NCBI GenBank assembly: GCA_947496145.1
Contig: CANMBS010000007.1
Location: forward strand, 1 to 64,000
Length of the DNA: 64,000 nucleotides
Origin: an uncultured Pseudovibrio sp.
Lineage (GTDB): Bacteria > Pseudomonadota > Alphaproteobacteria > Rhizobiales > Stappiaceae
Direction of reading: 5' to 3'
Part shown: positions 38,683 to 46,900 of the stretch, one piece after another
How the letters are laid out: every line of letters starts with the position of its first letter
Numbering within the stretch: the stretch's first letter is position 1
Made by a program: the position numbers and the translations under genes
The notes under the pieces: generated by a model
What the model saw: the letters and a program-made list of their open reading frames with translations, nothing else
The model's database searches: none
What the model was told of the DNA's origin: nothing

Positions 38683-39384
38683 GTGACCCGTTCTGCTTCT
38701 TTGGAAGATGATGCACCTCACATTCTTCTGATTGATGATGATAGCCGTATCAGAGACCTGCTCCAGCGCTTCCTTGGAGAAAACGGCTTTCGGGTAACAG
38801 TTGCCAAAGATGCCGAAGAAGCACGTCGCCGGCTGGAAGGATTAGAGTTCGATCTGCTTATCCTCGACGTTATGATGCCCGGCGAAAGCGGAATTGAGCT
38901 TGCCAGAGACCTGCGCCGGTCCAAAGCCGTCCCAATCCTCATGTTAACGGCCCGCTCGGAAATTGACGACCGCATCGAAGGTTTAGAAGCAGGTGTGGAT
39001 GACTACGTCTCCAAGCCATTTGAACCACGTGAACTTTTGCTGCGTATCTCCGCCATTTTACGCCGTGGCGGTCCAAAGCCAAAAATAAAACTCGAAGTCC
39101 TGTCATTTGGTCCTTTCCAGTACAATGCTGAACGCGGCGAGCTGAAACGCAATGACGAGCATGTGCGCCTGACTGACCGCGAAAAGCAGATTCTTAACAC
39201 CTTCGCCGAAAAACCGGGACAGACGGTTGCCCGTACTGATCTTGTCGGCGCTGACGCCTCATTGGGTGAGCGTACAATCGACGTTCAGGTCAACCGCCTG
39301 CGCAGAAAGATTGAGGAAGACCCGGGCAATCCCCTGTACCTGCAGACCGTGCGTGGGATAGGTTATCGCCTGATAACCAACTAG
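38683..39384 (+). CDS. OmpR-family response regulator (PetR-like)
   Basis: A 233-residue response regulator. The receiver domain has the acidic pair in LLIDDDSRIRD, the phospho-accepting aspartate in LLILDVMMPGESG, LTARSE and the lysine in DDYVSKPFEPREL. The OmpR/PhoB DNA-binding domain follows from about 135, with LTDREKQIL and TVRGIGYRL. It starts with GTG after GAGGAAACACC, 9 bp behind the MarR gene. It should be phosphorylated by the downstream kinase. The similarity to PetR of Rhodobacter rests on gene context and family only. Confidence 0.92.
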   Translation: MTRSASLEDDAPHILLIDDDSRIRDLLQRFLGENGFRVTVAKDAEEARRRLEGLEFDLLILDVMMPGESGIELARDLRRSKAVPILMLTARSEIDDRIEGLEAGVDDYVSKPFEPRELLLRISAILRRGGPKPKIKLEVLSFGPFQYNAERGELKRNDEHVRLTDREKQILNTFAEKPGQTVARTDLVGADASLGERTIDVQVNRLRRKIEEDPGNPLYLQTVRGIGYRLITN

Positions 39385-39428
39385 AGCGCAGCAGCAACAA
39401 GCAACAAAAGACAGTCAGCGAGAGGGCA

Positions 39429-40811
39429 ATGGGCTTATCAGACCGTTTCAGGCTCCCAAGGTGGGTGAGAACTCTATTAACGCCCTATTTTGCATTCACC
39501 AGCTGGCTGCATTATCGCCTTCCCAAAGGTCTTTATGTCCGCTCCCTGCTCATCATCGTTATTCCCTTCCTGATCTTACAATCGGTGCTCGCCTTTGTTT
39601 TTATGGAGCGCCACTACGATCTGGTCACCCGCCGCCTGTCCGAGGCTGTCGTCCGCCAGATTGCAGCAGTCGTCGACATGGCGGAGACTTACAAGCACGA
39701 CGACAACTACGCGACCCTAAAGCAAATCAGCGCTGGTGCTCTGGGCCTGTCTGTCACCGTTCTGCCCAAAGAACCGCTTCCGCCAGCAAAACCCAGACCT
39801 CTGTTTGACCTCGTGGACCGCTACATGACCCGCGAGATTGCCGCACGCATTGGCAAGCCCTTCTGGATCGACACTGTTGGCGCTGCCAAATACGTTGAAA
39901 TCCGCATTCAGCTGGAAAACAAAACCCTGCGCATCATTGCCCGCAGAAGTCAGACTTATGCATCCAACTCCCATATCTTCATCGTCTGGATGGTTGCCAC
40001 ATCACTGGTCCTGATCATCATCGCCGTGCTTTTCCTGCGCAATCAGATCAGACCCATCGAGCAGCTGGCAGATGCCGCTGAAGAGTTCGGCAAAGGCCGC
40101 CAGATTTCCACGTTCCGTCCCCATGGTGCGCGGGAGGTGCGCCGCGCAGCCCTTGCCTTTATTGATATGCGTCGCCGCATTGAGCGCCATGTGGACCAGC
40201 GCACCACCATGCTTGCCGGGGTAAGCCATGATCTGCGCACCATTCTCACCCGGTTCCGCCTCCAGCTCGCACTCCTTCCTCAAACCCCCGAGGCCGACGC
40301 CCTGCGTAAAGACGTCGACGAAATGAACCGCATGCTGGAAGACTATCTCGCCTTCTCAAAAGGCTACGGAGATGAACCGCCAGCTCCGGTCGACATTGCG
40401 CTCATGCTGGAAGACCTTGAGGTCGAAGCAGAAGTTGTTGGTGCCGATGTCTCTTCTTCATTCGATGGCGACCCGCTGGTTATCGTCAAGGGCCGCGCTT
40501 TCCGCCGCTGCCTGCTCAACGTCATTTCCAACGCAGCCCGCTATGGTAAGACCCTGCGCATCAAAGGCAATCGCACTCCCGACTGGTTGATCATCACCGT
40601 AGATGATGACGGCCCCGGCATCCCGCGTGAAGAACGCGAAAACGTGTTCCGCCCCTTCCACCGGCTTGACACAGCCCGCAATCAGGACAGTGCTGGCTCC
40701 GGTCTCGGCCTCGCCATCGCCCGCGATATTGTCCGCAGTCACGGCGGCGAGATCTTCCTCCGCCAATCCCCCCTTGGTGGCCTCCGCGTCCGCATCCGCC
40801 TGCCGATCTAA
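39429..40811 (+). CDS. EnvZ-like sensor histidine kinase
   Basis: A 460-residue membrane kinase. Helix 1 is at about 37-58 and helix 2 at about 180-202, enclosing a periplasmic sensor of about 120 residues; a HAMP linker (RNQIRPIEQLADAAEEFGKG) follows. The phospho-acceptor is in VSHDLRTILTR; the ATPase domain has the N box VISNAARYG, G1 VDDDGPGIP, F box and G2 GSGLGLAIARDI. It resembles EnvZ in length and layout. GAGAGGG lies before the ATG. Its signal is unknown. Confidence 0.92.
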   Translation: MGLSDRFRLPRWVRTLLTPYFAFTSWLHYRLPKGLYVRSLLIIVIPFLILQSVLAFVFMERHYDLVTRRLSEAVVRQIAAVVDMAETYKHDDNYATLKQISAGALGLSVTVLPKEPLPPAKPRPLFDLVDRYMTREIAARIGKPFWIDTVGAAKYVEIRIQLENKTLRIIARRSQTYASNSHIFIVWMVATSLVLIIIAVLFLRNQIRPIEQLADAAEEFGKGRQISTFRPHGAREVRRAALAFIDMRRRIERHVDQRTTMLAGVSHDLRTILTRFRLQLALLPQTPEADALRKDVDEMNRMLEDYLAFSKGYGDEPPAPVDIALMLEDLEVEAEVVGADVSSSFDGDPLVIVKGRAFRRCLLNVISNAARYGKTLRIKGNRTPDWLIITVDDDGPGIPREERENVFRPFHRLDTARNQDSAGSGLGLAIARDIVRSHGGEIFLRQSPLGGLRVRIRLPI

Positions 40812-41513
40812 AACGTATCTCTGAAAAGTAGATACCGGTTTTCAGATAAAGATACGCAAAAACAAAAGTTAAAGCAGATCAAGCGTTTCAGCTTAAACGC
40901 GAACTGCTTTAGTGCAGGCCATTGTCATTACGCCTCAACATCAACAAGCAAACACAAACAGCACCGCATGATATCTCATGCAGTGTTGCACCAGGTCAGC
41001 CCCGTGTTACGAGGTGGGCAAGGCAAGCAGGCAATGCCTGCGCAGTATGAGTTGGTTAGTTTCTTCGGCATTGGCTATTTGCCTTGCCCGGACGTTTTTG
41101 CAGGAGGCTAAGGCCAGGGTCCAAAAGACGCTTGGAAGAGCTAAGACCGTTGGAAAGCCTCAGTTCTCAGTGCTGGCGCCCTTTGGTTTGACCGGACATC
41201 CGCTATCCCTCAACACTGTTGGCGAAAGGGGAACCTCCACGAACCCGCTGGATGATACGTTACCTCACCCAGTAGCCCCGTCCAGCCCACACCAAACCGA
41301 AGGACGTTCCCCCGACTGCCCGAATGCGTGAGCCTGAGAATGATTATGTAGGAGATTTGGTGAAGGGGGATAAGTTTTCTCCAACACCTACGCTCTTTCT
41401 GCCGTCATGCCGCACAAACGAAGTGCTACACGGGAACCAGACAACCTGAAACCTACGCTTTAAAAGAGAGTTACCCCTTCAGGCGCGATCTCCCGGAAAA
41501 GCTGCCTGAAACC
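40812..41513. other. 700-bp gene-free spacer with many inverted repeats
   Basis: No credible gene on either strand: the only longer frame (40978-41331) has no ribosome binding site and resembles no family. The spacer begins with two palindromic elements (40814-40858 and 40866-40911) and has further pairing segments at 41016-41026/41079-41089, 41027-41041 and 41347-41392. It may contain a structured RNA or a family of intergenic repeats; I match it to no known RNA (RNase P, tmRNA, 6S and SRP hallmarks were not seen). Confidence 0.4.
40814..40911. repeat. Two adjacent intergenic palindromes
   Basis: The first element has GTATC at one end and GATAC at the other with inner CTGAAAA/TTTTCAG. The second has AAAGCAG/CTGCTTT outer arms and AAGCGTTT/AAACGC inner arms. 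Such composite palindromes are typical of dispersed intergenic repeats in Hyphomicrobiales genomes, and they directly follow the kinase gene. No second copy is in this window. Confidence 0.5.
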
Positions 41514-41870
41514 TCAATGCATACGCCCGCCGTTGGGCACTTTTTTATCCGGCTGTAGCAAGACAATCTCGCCGTTCTCATCTGCCAGCCCAAGGGTTAA
41601 AACCTCAGACATAAACGGCCCGATCTGTCGCGGTGGGAAATTGACAACAGCAACCACCTGACGCCCCACCAGCGCTTCTGGTGTATAATGCGCAGTGATC
41701 TGAGCTGAGGTCTTCTTCACCCCGATATCATCACCAAAATCAATCTTAAGCTTGAATGCAGGCTTGCGTGCCTCTGGAAAGTCCACCGCTTCAGTCACGG
41801 TCCCCACCCGTACATCCACATTCAGGAAATCATCAATACCAATCGTTTTGGTCTTTTCTGCTTGATCCAT
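41514..41870 (-). CDS. csaA: CsaA-type tRNA-binding protein
   Basis: A 118-residue OB-fold protein of the CsaA/Arc1p tRNA-binding group. Seen are FLNVDVRVGTVTEAV, FPEARKPAFKLKIDFG, SAQITAHYTPEALVGRQVVAVVNF (landmarks SAQIT and LVGRQVVAVVNF) and the C-terminal LLQPDKKVPNGGRMH. In Bacillus CsaA acts as a chaperone tied to protein export; its role in alphaproteobacteria is less clear. A ribosome binding site GAGA lies upstream. It is 21 bp downstream of the TetR gene on the same strand and may be cotranscribed. Confidence 0.9.
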   Translation of the reverse strand: MDQAEKTKTIGIDDFLNVDVRVGTVTEAVDFPEARKPAFKLKIDFGDDIGVKKTSAQITAHYTPEALVGRQVVAVVNFPPRQIGPFMSEVLTLGLADENGEIVLLQPDKKVPNGGRMH

Positions 41871-41891
41871 AATCGTCTCTATCTCTCAAAA

Positions 41892-42584
41892 TCAGGGTTG
41901 AGCCTCAGCGGCCCCTGTTGAAGCATCAGAAGCTGACCCGCTTTTACTCTTTCCGCGCAAAGGTCGCTGACATAAACGCCCTAAACCTTCCAGAAACGGC
42001 GCAGCCACCTTCTCAACTTTGCAGGCCCGGTCCATCCATTTCTCGCCATTTGCCAGCATATCATCAACCGCAACCATAACTTTCGGACGACCCGGCGCAT
42101 CGTCATCAAGCCAGACGCGAACAACACGTTCAAACCCGACAGCTAATGCATTGGACATGCCGACACTGCGCATTCCAAACTCTTCAATACCGGCTGCCAC
42201 AAGCATCCACTTCATAGAGCGTGCCACCAGCTTGTGCATATGAAGTGCAAAGGCAGGGTCTTTCAAGGCCGTTTTGCGTAAGTTCCTCACCGCCTCCCGG
42301 TGCACCTCCAGCATGTCCAGACGACACATCAGAACATCAAACAGCCGGTCCCGAGGTGTTTCATCCATCAGATCAGGATCGCGCTCTTTCAAAACCTTCT
42401 GATCAATCTCACGCATAAATGCGCTCAAAAGATCCAGTTTTCCGTTGCAGCATGCCCGCACCACCTCAATCTTCACATCCGCATTTTCAGCTATCTGCAC
42501 ATATGTGATTTGATCGATCCGATGAGTTTCCAGTAACCCTATGAAACTCATAATGACTTTCTGATGGGTCTTCTCGGTAGGCAT
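41892..42584 (-). CDS. TetR-family transcriptional regulator
   Basis: A 230-residue regulator. The N-terminal three-helix DNA-binding region covers about residues 8-52 (VIMSFIGLLETHRIDQITYVQIAENADVK, split as ITYVQIAENADVK), with two cysteines (RACCNG) where TetR proteins usually have a tyrosine/phenylalanine. The C-terminal ligand domain is helical and the tail is low-complexity (KSKSGSASDAS). Start at 42584 follows AGGAGCGTGCC. It probably shares a transcript with csaA. Its ligand is unknown. Confidence 0.75.
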   Translation of the reverse strand: MPTEKTHQKVIMSFIGLLETHRIDQITYVQIAENADVKIEVVRACCNGKLDLLSAFMREIDQKVLKERDPDLMDETPRDRLFDVLMCRLDMLEVHREAVRNLRKTALKDPAFALHMHKLVARSMKWMLVAAGIEEFGMRSVGMSNALAVGFERVVRVWLDDDAPGRPKVMVAVDDMLANGEKWMDRACKVEKVAAPFLEGLGRLCQRPLRGKSKSGSASDASTGAAEAQP

Positions 42585-42761
42585 GGCACGCTCCTGTAAG
42601 TACAAGACTTAAAATATGCATCACTACTTAGATCATACACAAAGCAATGAGCTGCGTACAAAGAAAAAGCCTCAGTTGCATAACCAAGGCTTTACTCCAG
42701 AATCTCAATGTAGAACCCAGCGGGCCGCCCCACTAGAGACCACCAGCAACGACTAGCTGCT

Positions 42762-43262
42762 CTAAGCATCTCCGGCGGTTTCAAACATCACCGTTTCCAT
42801 TGCTTCCTGCGCCGTCTTGCCTGCCCATACAACAAACTGGAACGCTTGGTAGTAACGCTCACAGGAATCCAGAGAGTTCGCAAAAAGTACTTTAATCTGA
42901 GCAGAATTTGCCTCTGCACCGCCCGCCAGCAACAGGGATTGACGGAAAACAACAACCCCTTCCCGGCCCCAGTTGTCGAAGTGCCCCATTAACTGCTGCT
43001 CATTAATCAGCGCAAGCAGACGCACAATCTCATCTTTTCGCGGTCCGGGAATTTTCAGGTCAAACGCGCTTGCCATATGCAGCGCTTCTAATTCACCCAT
43101 CCATGAAAAGGTAACATGATAATCACACCAGGCACCTGCCACCGAAATGGAAATCTCATCATCGCCAAGGCGTTCAAACGACCAGTCATTACCAGCCGCG
43201 AGATTTTCGATGGTATCAACCGGATTCAGGGGGCGATCAGTGCCGTAATCAATAAGGCTCAT
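42762..43262 (-). CDS. YbjN domain-containing protein
   Basis: A 166-residue soluble protein of the YbjN/type III chaperone-like fold. Landmarks are the central AWCDYHVTFSWMGELEALHMA, INEQQLMGHFDNWGREGVVVFRQSL (split here as HFDNW and VVFRQSLLL) and a helical C-terminus CERYYQAFQFVVW. Members may bind other proteins; no enzymatic role is known. It has a ribosome binding site AGAGGACC. It is a single minus-strand gene. Confidence 0.85.
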   Translation of the reverse strand: MSLIDYGTDRPLNPVDTIENLAAGNDWSFERLGDDEISISVAGAWCDYHVTFSWMGELEALHMASAFDLKIPGPRKDEIVRLLALINEQQLMGHFDNWGREGVVVFRQSLLLAGGAEANSAQIKVLFANSLDSCERYYQAFQFVVWAGKTAQEAMETVMFETAGDA

Positions 43263-43543
43263 TTCCGGTCCTCTTTCCGTTCGAGGAATGGTTGTCTACC
43301 CACTCCGAACGGATGCGGGTTGATGGATCATGGACCAGACACTTACGTGCTCTTTACAAGAAACGTGCACTACAAAGGAAGTCCCGCATAAGGGACTATT
43401 AATGCATTACGCCGAATCCTTTTGTGCCAATATACCGATAGATTTGGACTTTCCCCTATAGGGAGAACGAGTGGATCATTGCGAAAATTGTGGACGACTC
43501 AAAGCCGCCCACAGCATATTCACATGTAATTTCCTGAGAGCAC

Positions 43544-43828
43544 TTAAGCGTTATCTTCAGGTGCAGCTTTTTCATCCAGCGCAGCAAGGCGCAGCTCGGC
43601 AGCTGCCAGACGTTCTTCCAGCTTCTCTACCTCATCAAGCGCTTTGATTGCCATATCTTTCACGGCATCAAACTCCTCGCGCGAAACCAGATCCATATCC
43701 GAGATAAAACGCTCGATCTGCGCTTTAAATGCTGTTTCCACTTCACGCTTAGCGCCCTGAGCCACGCCAGCGGCATCGGTCATCAGCTTTGCAAACTCAT
43801 CAAACATGCGATTAGGAGACTGGCTCAT
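43544..43828 (-). CDS. ubiK: UbiK-like accessory factor (BMFP family)
   Basis: A 94-residue coiled-coil protein. It has MSQSPNRMFDEFAKLMTDAAG, the SREEFDAVKDMAIKA segment and the heptad region KLEERLAAAELRLAALDEK of the UbiK/BMFP family. In E. coli UbiK supports ubiquinone synthesis with UbiJ; related BMFP proteins are membrane-fusogenic. The ATG at 43828 follows GAGGACACC; the longer frame to 43903 is not credible. It is divergent from lgt, as in many alphaproteobacteria. Confidence 0.87.
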   Translation of the reverse strand: MSQSPNRMFDEFAKLMTDAAGVAQGAKREVETAFKAQIERFISDMDLVSREEFDAVKDMAIKALDEVEKLEERLAAAELRLAALDEKAAPEDNA

Positions 43829-44115
43829 GGTGTCCTCATATAACTTTTCTCTTATGAAACAAGTATTGGGCCAGCCCGTCAGTTTCAAGCGGGCAAAGCC
43901 CATTTAAACGCAGAACCCGCAGGAATTTATCAGTAAAATAACCAAAGCTTGTGTTGAACACTTAACGCTTCCCCCTTGACCATTCCCGCCACTTGTCGGA
44001 ATGCTCCCTCATCAAAAGCGCGGTTTCCTTGATATCCACCTGAGAAACCAGCACATGTCGCAGATGAATGCAGGGCATTACGAATAATCCGCCCGCACCA
44101 CATAAAGGGTTTCAT

Positions 44116-44952
44116 ATGCCACTCCTTGCCATACCATTTCCGATGATTGACCCGGTCCTCATTGAGTTTGGACCACTCGCAATCCGTTGGTACGCTCTGG
44201 CATATATCGCCGGAATTCTGCTGGCATGGCGCTATATGGTACTTGCCGTGCGCAACACGACGCTCTGGAGCAAAACCCCGCACCCGAGCGCAACAAACAT
44301 TGACGACTTCGTCATGTGGGCCACCCTTGGTATCGTGCTGGGCGGCAGACTGGGTTATGTTCTGTTCTATAACTTGCCCTACTATCTCGCCAACCCCGCT
44401 GAGATTATCGCAGTCTGGCAAGGCGGCATGGCCTTCCACGGTGGCCTGCTTGGCATGATAGTGGTGCTGTTCATCTATTCGCGCACCCACAAACTCAACC
44501 CGTGGACCATGTTCGATCTGGCAGCCATCGCCGCGCCGATCGGCCTGTTTTTCGGACGCATTGCCAACTTCATCAATTCAGAACTTTGGGGCAGGATCAC
44601 AGACGTGCCGTGGGCTGTTATCTTCCCAAACGGCGGACCAGAACCGCGCCACCCCAGCCAGCTTTATGAAGCCGCACTGGAAGGAGCGCTCCTCTTCTTC
44701 GCGCTGCGCCTGCTCTCGCATCGCTTCAAACTCCTGCAAAAACCGGGGATTCTGGCAGGCAGCTTTGCCATCGGTTACGGCCTTGCCCGCACTTTTGTTG
44801 AATTTTATCGCGTGCCCGACGCTCATATCGGTTACCTCTCCGGCTTCTTCACCATGGGCATGCTGCTCAGTCTTCCAATGGTACTTTTGGGCGCAATCAT
44901 CGTGATCTGGGCACTGAAAAAGAACACGCAAGACAATAAAGAGATGAAATGA
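44116..44952 (+). CDS. lgt: Prolipoprotein diacylglyceryl transferase
   Basis: A 278-residue inner-membrane enzyme that adds diacylglycerol to lipoprotein cysteines. About seven helices. Landmarks are IDPVLIEFGPLAIRWYALAYI, the GGRLGYVLFY motif, FHGGLLG and GRIANFINSELWGRITDVPWAV (split as RIANFINSELWG). The ATG at 44116 follows AAAGGG; a frame back to 44068 adds 16 residues. It overlaps the next gene by 4 nt (ATGA), a sign of translational coupling. Confidence 0.95.
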   Translation: MPLLAIPFPMIDPVLIEFGPLAIRWYALAYIAGILLAWRYMVLAVRNTTLWSKTPHPSATNIDDFVMWATLGIVLGGRLGYVLFYNLPYYLANPAEIIAVWQGGMAFHGGLLGMIVVLFIYSRTHKLNPWTMFDLAAIAAPIGLFFGRIANFINSELWGRITDVPWAVIFPNGGPEPRHPSQLYEAALEGALLFFALRLLSHRFKLLQKPGILAGSFAIGYGLARTFVEFYRVPDAHIGYLSGFFTMGMLLSLPMVLLGAIIVIWALKKNTQDNKEMK

Positions 44953-46040
44953 CCAATTCCGCGTCCACACCTCTTCAGGAAAAGATCAGGAAACGCATCG
45001 CGGATCATGGTCCCATGACCATCGCCGAATATATGGGCCTGTGCCTGTCAGACCCGGAACACGGCTACTACATGCGCCAGCAACCCTTCGGCGCAAAAGG
45101 CGACTTCACCACGGCACCCGAAGTCTCGCAGCTTTTTGGCGAGCTGATTGGTGCATGGCTTCTGCATCAGTGGCTTTCTCAGGATCTGAAAGGCCCGGTG
45201 CATCTGGTGGAAATGGGCCCCGGTCGCGGTACTTTGATGAAAGATATCCTGCGCGTTATCTCCCTGCGCCCGCAAATGCTGGCAAACCTGCAAATCCATC
45301 TGGTCGAAACCAGCCCGTCCTTACGAAAGGCACAGCGCAAACTCCTCAAAGCCTACACCATCAAATGGCATGACACGCTGGAAACCATCCCCGATGGCCC
45401 TGTGCTGCTCGTTGCCAACGAGTTGTTTGATGCCCTTCCCATCCACCAGTATCAGCTTACCGAAACCGGTTGGTGTGAGCGCTGCGTTGGTTTGAATGAA
45501 GAAAACAACCTGACCTTCGGCCTTGGCTCCGGCACGCTCTCGCCAGCAGACATAGCCAAAGCCAACCTGCGAGCCAAAATCGGTGACACGCTGGAGCTCT
45601 CTCCCGCCTCCAGCGTTATCGCAACCCAGATCGGTCACCGTATCAAAACACAAGGGGGTGCGGCCCTGCTCATCGACTACGGCTACGCCAAAACTGCGAC
45701 AGGCGATACCTTTCAGGCTCTCAAAAAACACGAGTACGTCTCAACTCTGGAGCATTGCGGTGAAGCAGACCTGACGGCCCACGTCAATTTTCAGGCTCTG
45801 GCAAATGCCGCCAGTGCAGCCGGAGCGCACGTTCATGGCCCGGTCAGCCAGTGCGAATTCCTCCTTGGCCTTGGCCTTCTGGAACGTGCAGGCCAGCTCG
45901 GCGCGGGCAAATCTGCACTGGATCAGGACCAGATCCGCAAAGATGTGGAACGTCTGGCGGCAGATGATCAGATGGGAACTTTGTTCAAGGTTCTATGCAT
46001 CTCATCAAGCACTCAAAAACCAATTCCGTTTAGTAGTTAA
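44949..46040 (+). CDS. MidA/NDUFAF7-type SAM-dependent methyltransferase
   Basis: A 363-residue class I methyltransferase (DUF185) of the MidA/NDUFAF7 group, linked in mitochondria to arginine methylation of a complex I subunit. SAM-binding motifs are VEMGPGRGTLMKDIL and LLVANELFDALP; the family also has DFTTAPEVSQLFGE and LLIDYGYA. It starts in the 4-nt overlap with lgt and is followed 24 bp later by pgeF, so lgt-midA-pgeF is an operon, the standard order in Hyphomicrobiales. Confidence 0.9.
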   Translation: MTNSASTPLQEKIRKRIADHGPMTIAEYMGLCLSDPEHGYYMRQQPFGAKGDFTTAPEVSQLFGELIGAWLLHQWLSQDLKGPVHLVEMGPGRGTLMKDILRVISLRPQMLANLQIHLVETSPSLRKAQRKLLKAYTIKWHDTLETIPDGPVLLVANELFDALPIHQYQLTETGWCERCVGLNEENNLTFGLGSGTLSPADIAKANLRAKIGDTLELSPASSVIATQIGHRIKTQGGAALLIDYGYAKTATGDTFQALKKHEYVSTLEHCGEADLTAHVNFQALANAASAAGAHVHGPVSQCEFLLGLGLLERAGQLGAGKSALDQDQIRKDVERLAADDQMGTLFKVLCISSSTQKPIPFSS

Positions 46041-46063
46041 CCGTCACAGTTCGGGAGAAGCCG

Positions 46064-46831
46064 ATGATTAAAGTGCCAGAGCTTGAAGCCATTCAATGCA
46101 TTTCCCACGGCTTTTTCACCCGCGAAAGTGGCGTCTCAAAAGGTATTTACAGCAGTCTGAACGTCGGTTGGGGGTCCTATGACAACCCGGATAATGTGCT
46201 GGAAAACCGCCGCCGTGTAACTGAGAAAATGGGAGCTGCTCCCGATCAGTTAATCAACTGCCATCAGGTTCATTCCAGCAAGGTCCTGAGTGTTTCAGCA
46301 CCTTTCACCGAAGAGGATGACAGGCAGGCAGATGCACTTGTCACGAAAACATCCGGTCTTGCGATTGGCATTTTGACGGCAGACTGTGGCCCTGTCCTCT
46401 TTGTGGACCCGCAAAACCGCATCATCGGAGCTGCCCATTCCGGGTGGAAAGGCGCACTTGGCGGCATTTTACCAAACACAGTTGCAGCTATGGAAGAACT
46501 CGGTGCAAAGGCAGAAAACATAATTGCCGTGATGGGACCGATGATCTCTCAGAAAGCCTATGAGGTTGGCCCTGAATTCGCAGTCCGGTTCCTCGAAGTG
46601 TCTCAGGACAACGAGCGCTTCTTCACTCGCTCAAAAAAGCCGTTGCACAGCATGTTTGATCTGCCCGCTTTTATCAAAGCACAGCTTGACAAACTCAGCC
46701 TTAAACAAGTGATTGATCTGAAGTTGTGCACTTATGCTGATGAGGACAGGTTCTTCTCTTACAGAAGGGCAACTCACAATCAGGAGCGCGATTACGGACG
46801 CCAGATATCAACGATCATGTTGACCGGCTGA
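46064..46831 (+). CDS. pgeF: PgeF/YfiH-family peptidoglycan editing factor (laccase domain)
   Basis: A 255-residue protein of the YfiH/YlmD family, often mislabelled as a polyphenol oxidase. Zinc-ligand motifs are INCHQVHSS (His), LTADCGPVLFVD (Cys) and AAHSGWKGALGGI (His); the start HGFFTRESGVSKGIYSSLNVG (HGFFTRESGVS...) is typical. It prevents L-serine from entering peptidoglycan precursors in E. coli; related enzymes act on purine nucleosides. GGGAGAAG precedes the ATG. It closes lgt-midA-pgeF. Confidence 0.93.
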   Translation: MIKVPELEAIQCISHGFFTRESGVSKGIYSSLNVGWGSYDNPDNVLENRRRVTEKMGAAPDQLINCHQVHSSKVLSVSAPFTEEDDRQADALVTKTSGLAIGILTADCGPVLFVDPQNRIIGAAHSGWKGALGGILPNTVAAMEELGAKAENIIAVMGPMISQKAYEVGPEFAVRFLEVSQDNERFFTRSKKPLHSMFDLPAFIKAQLDKLSLKQVIDLKLCTYADEDRFFSYRRATHNQERDYGRQISTIMLTG

Positions 46832-46900
46832 TTGTACTCTCAAAAAAGCAAGAGTAAGCTCACGCTCGGATTCCATTGTATGAGGGATTGGGAGGATACT

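Noticed and set aside
41011-41100. RNase P-like segment (minus strand ACGTCCGGGC)
   Set aside because: Only a short likeness to the P4 segment; other conserved RNase P blocks are absent.
40978-41331. 117-codon frame in the spacer after the kinase gene
   Set aside because: No ribosome binding site and no family resemblance. It overlaps the inverted repeats, so it is more likely chance.
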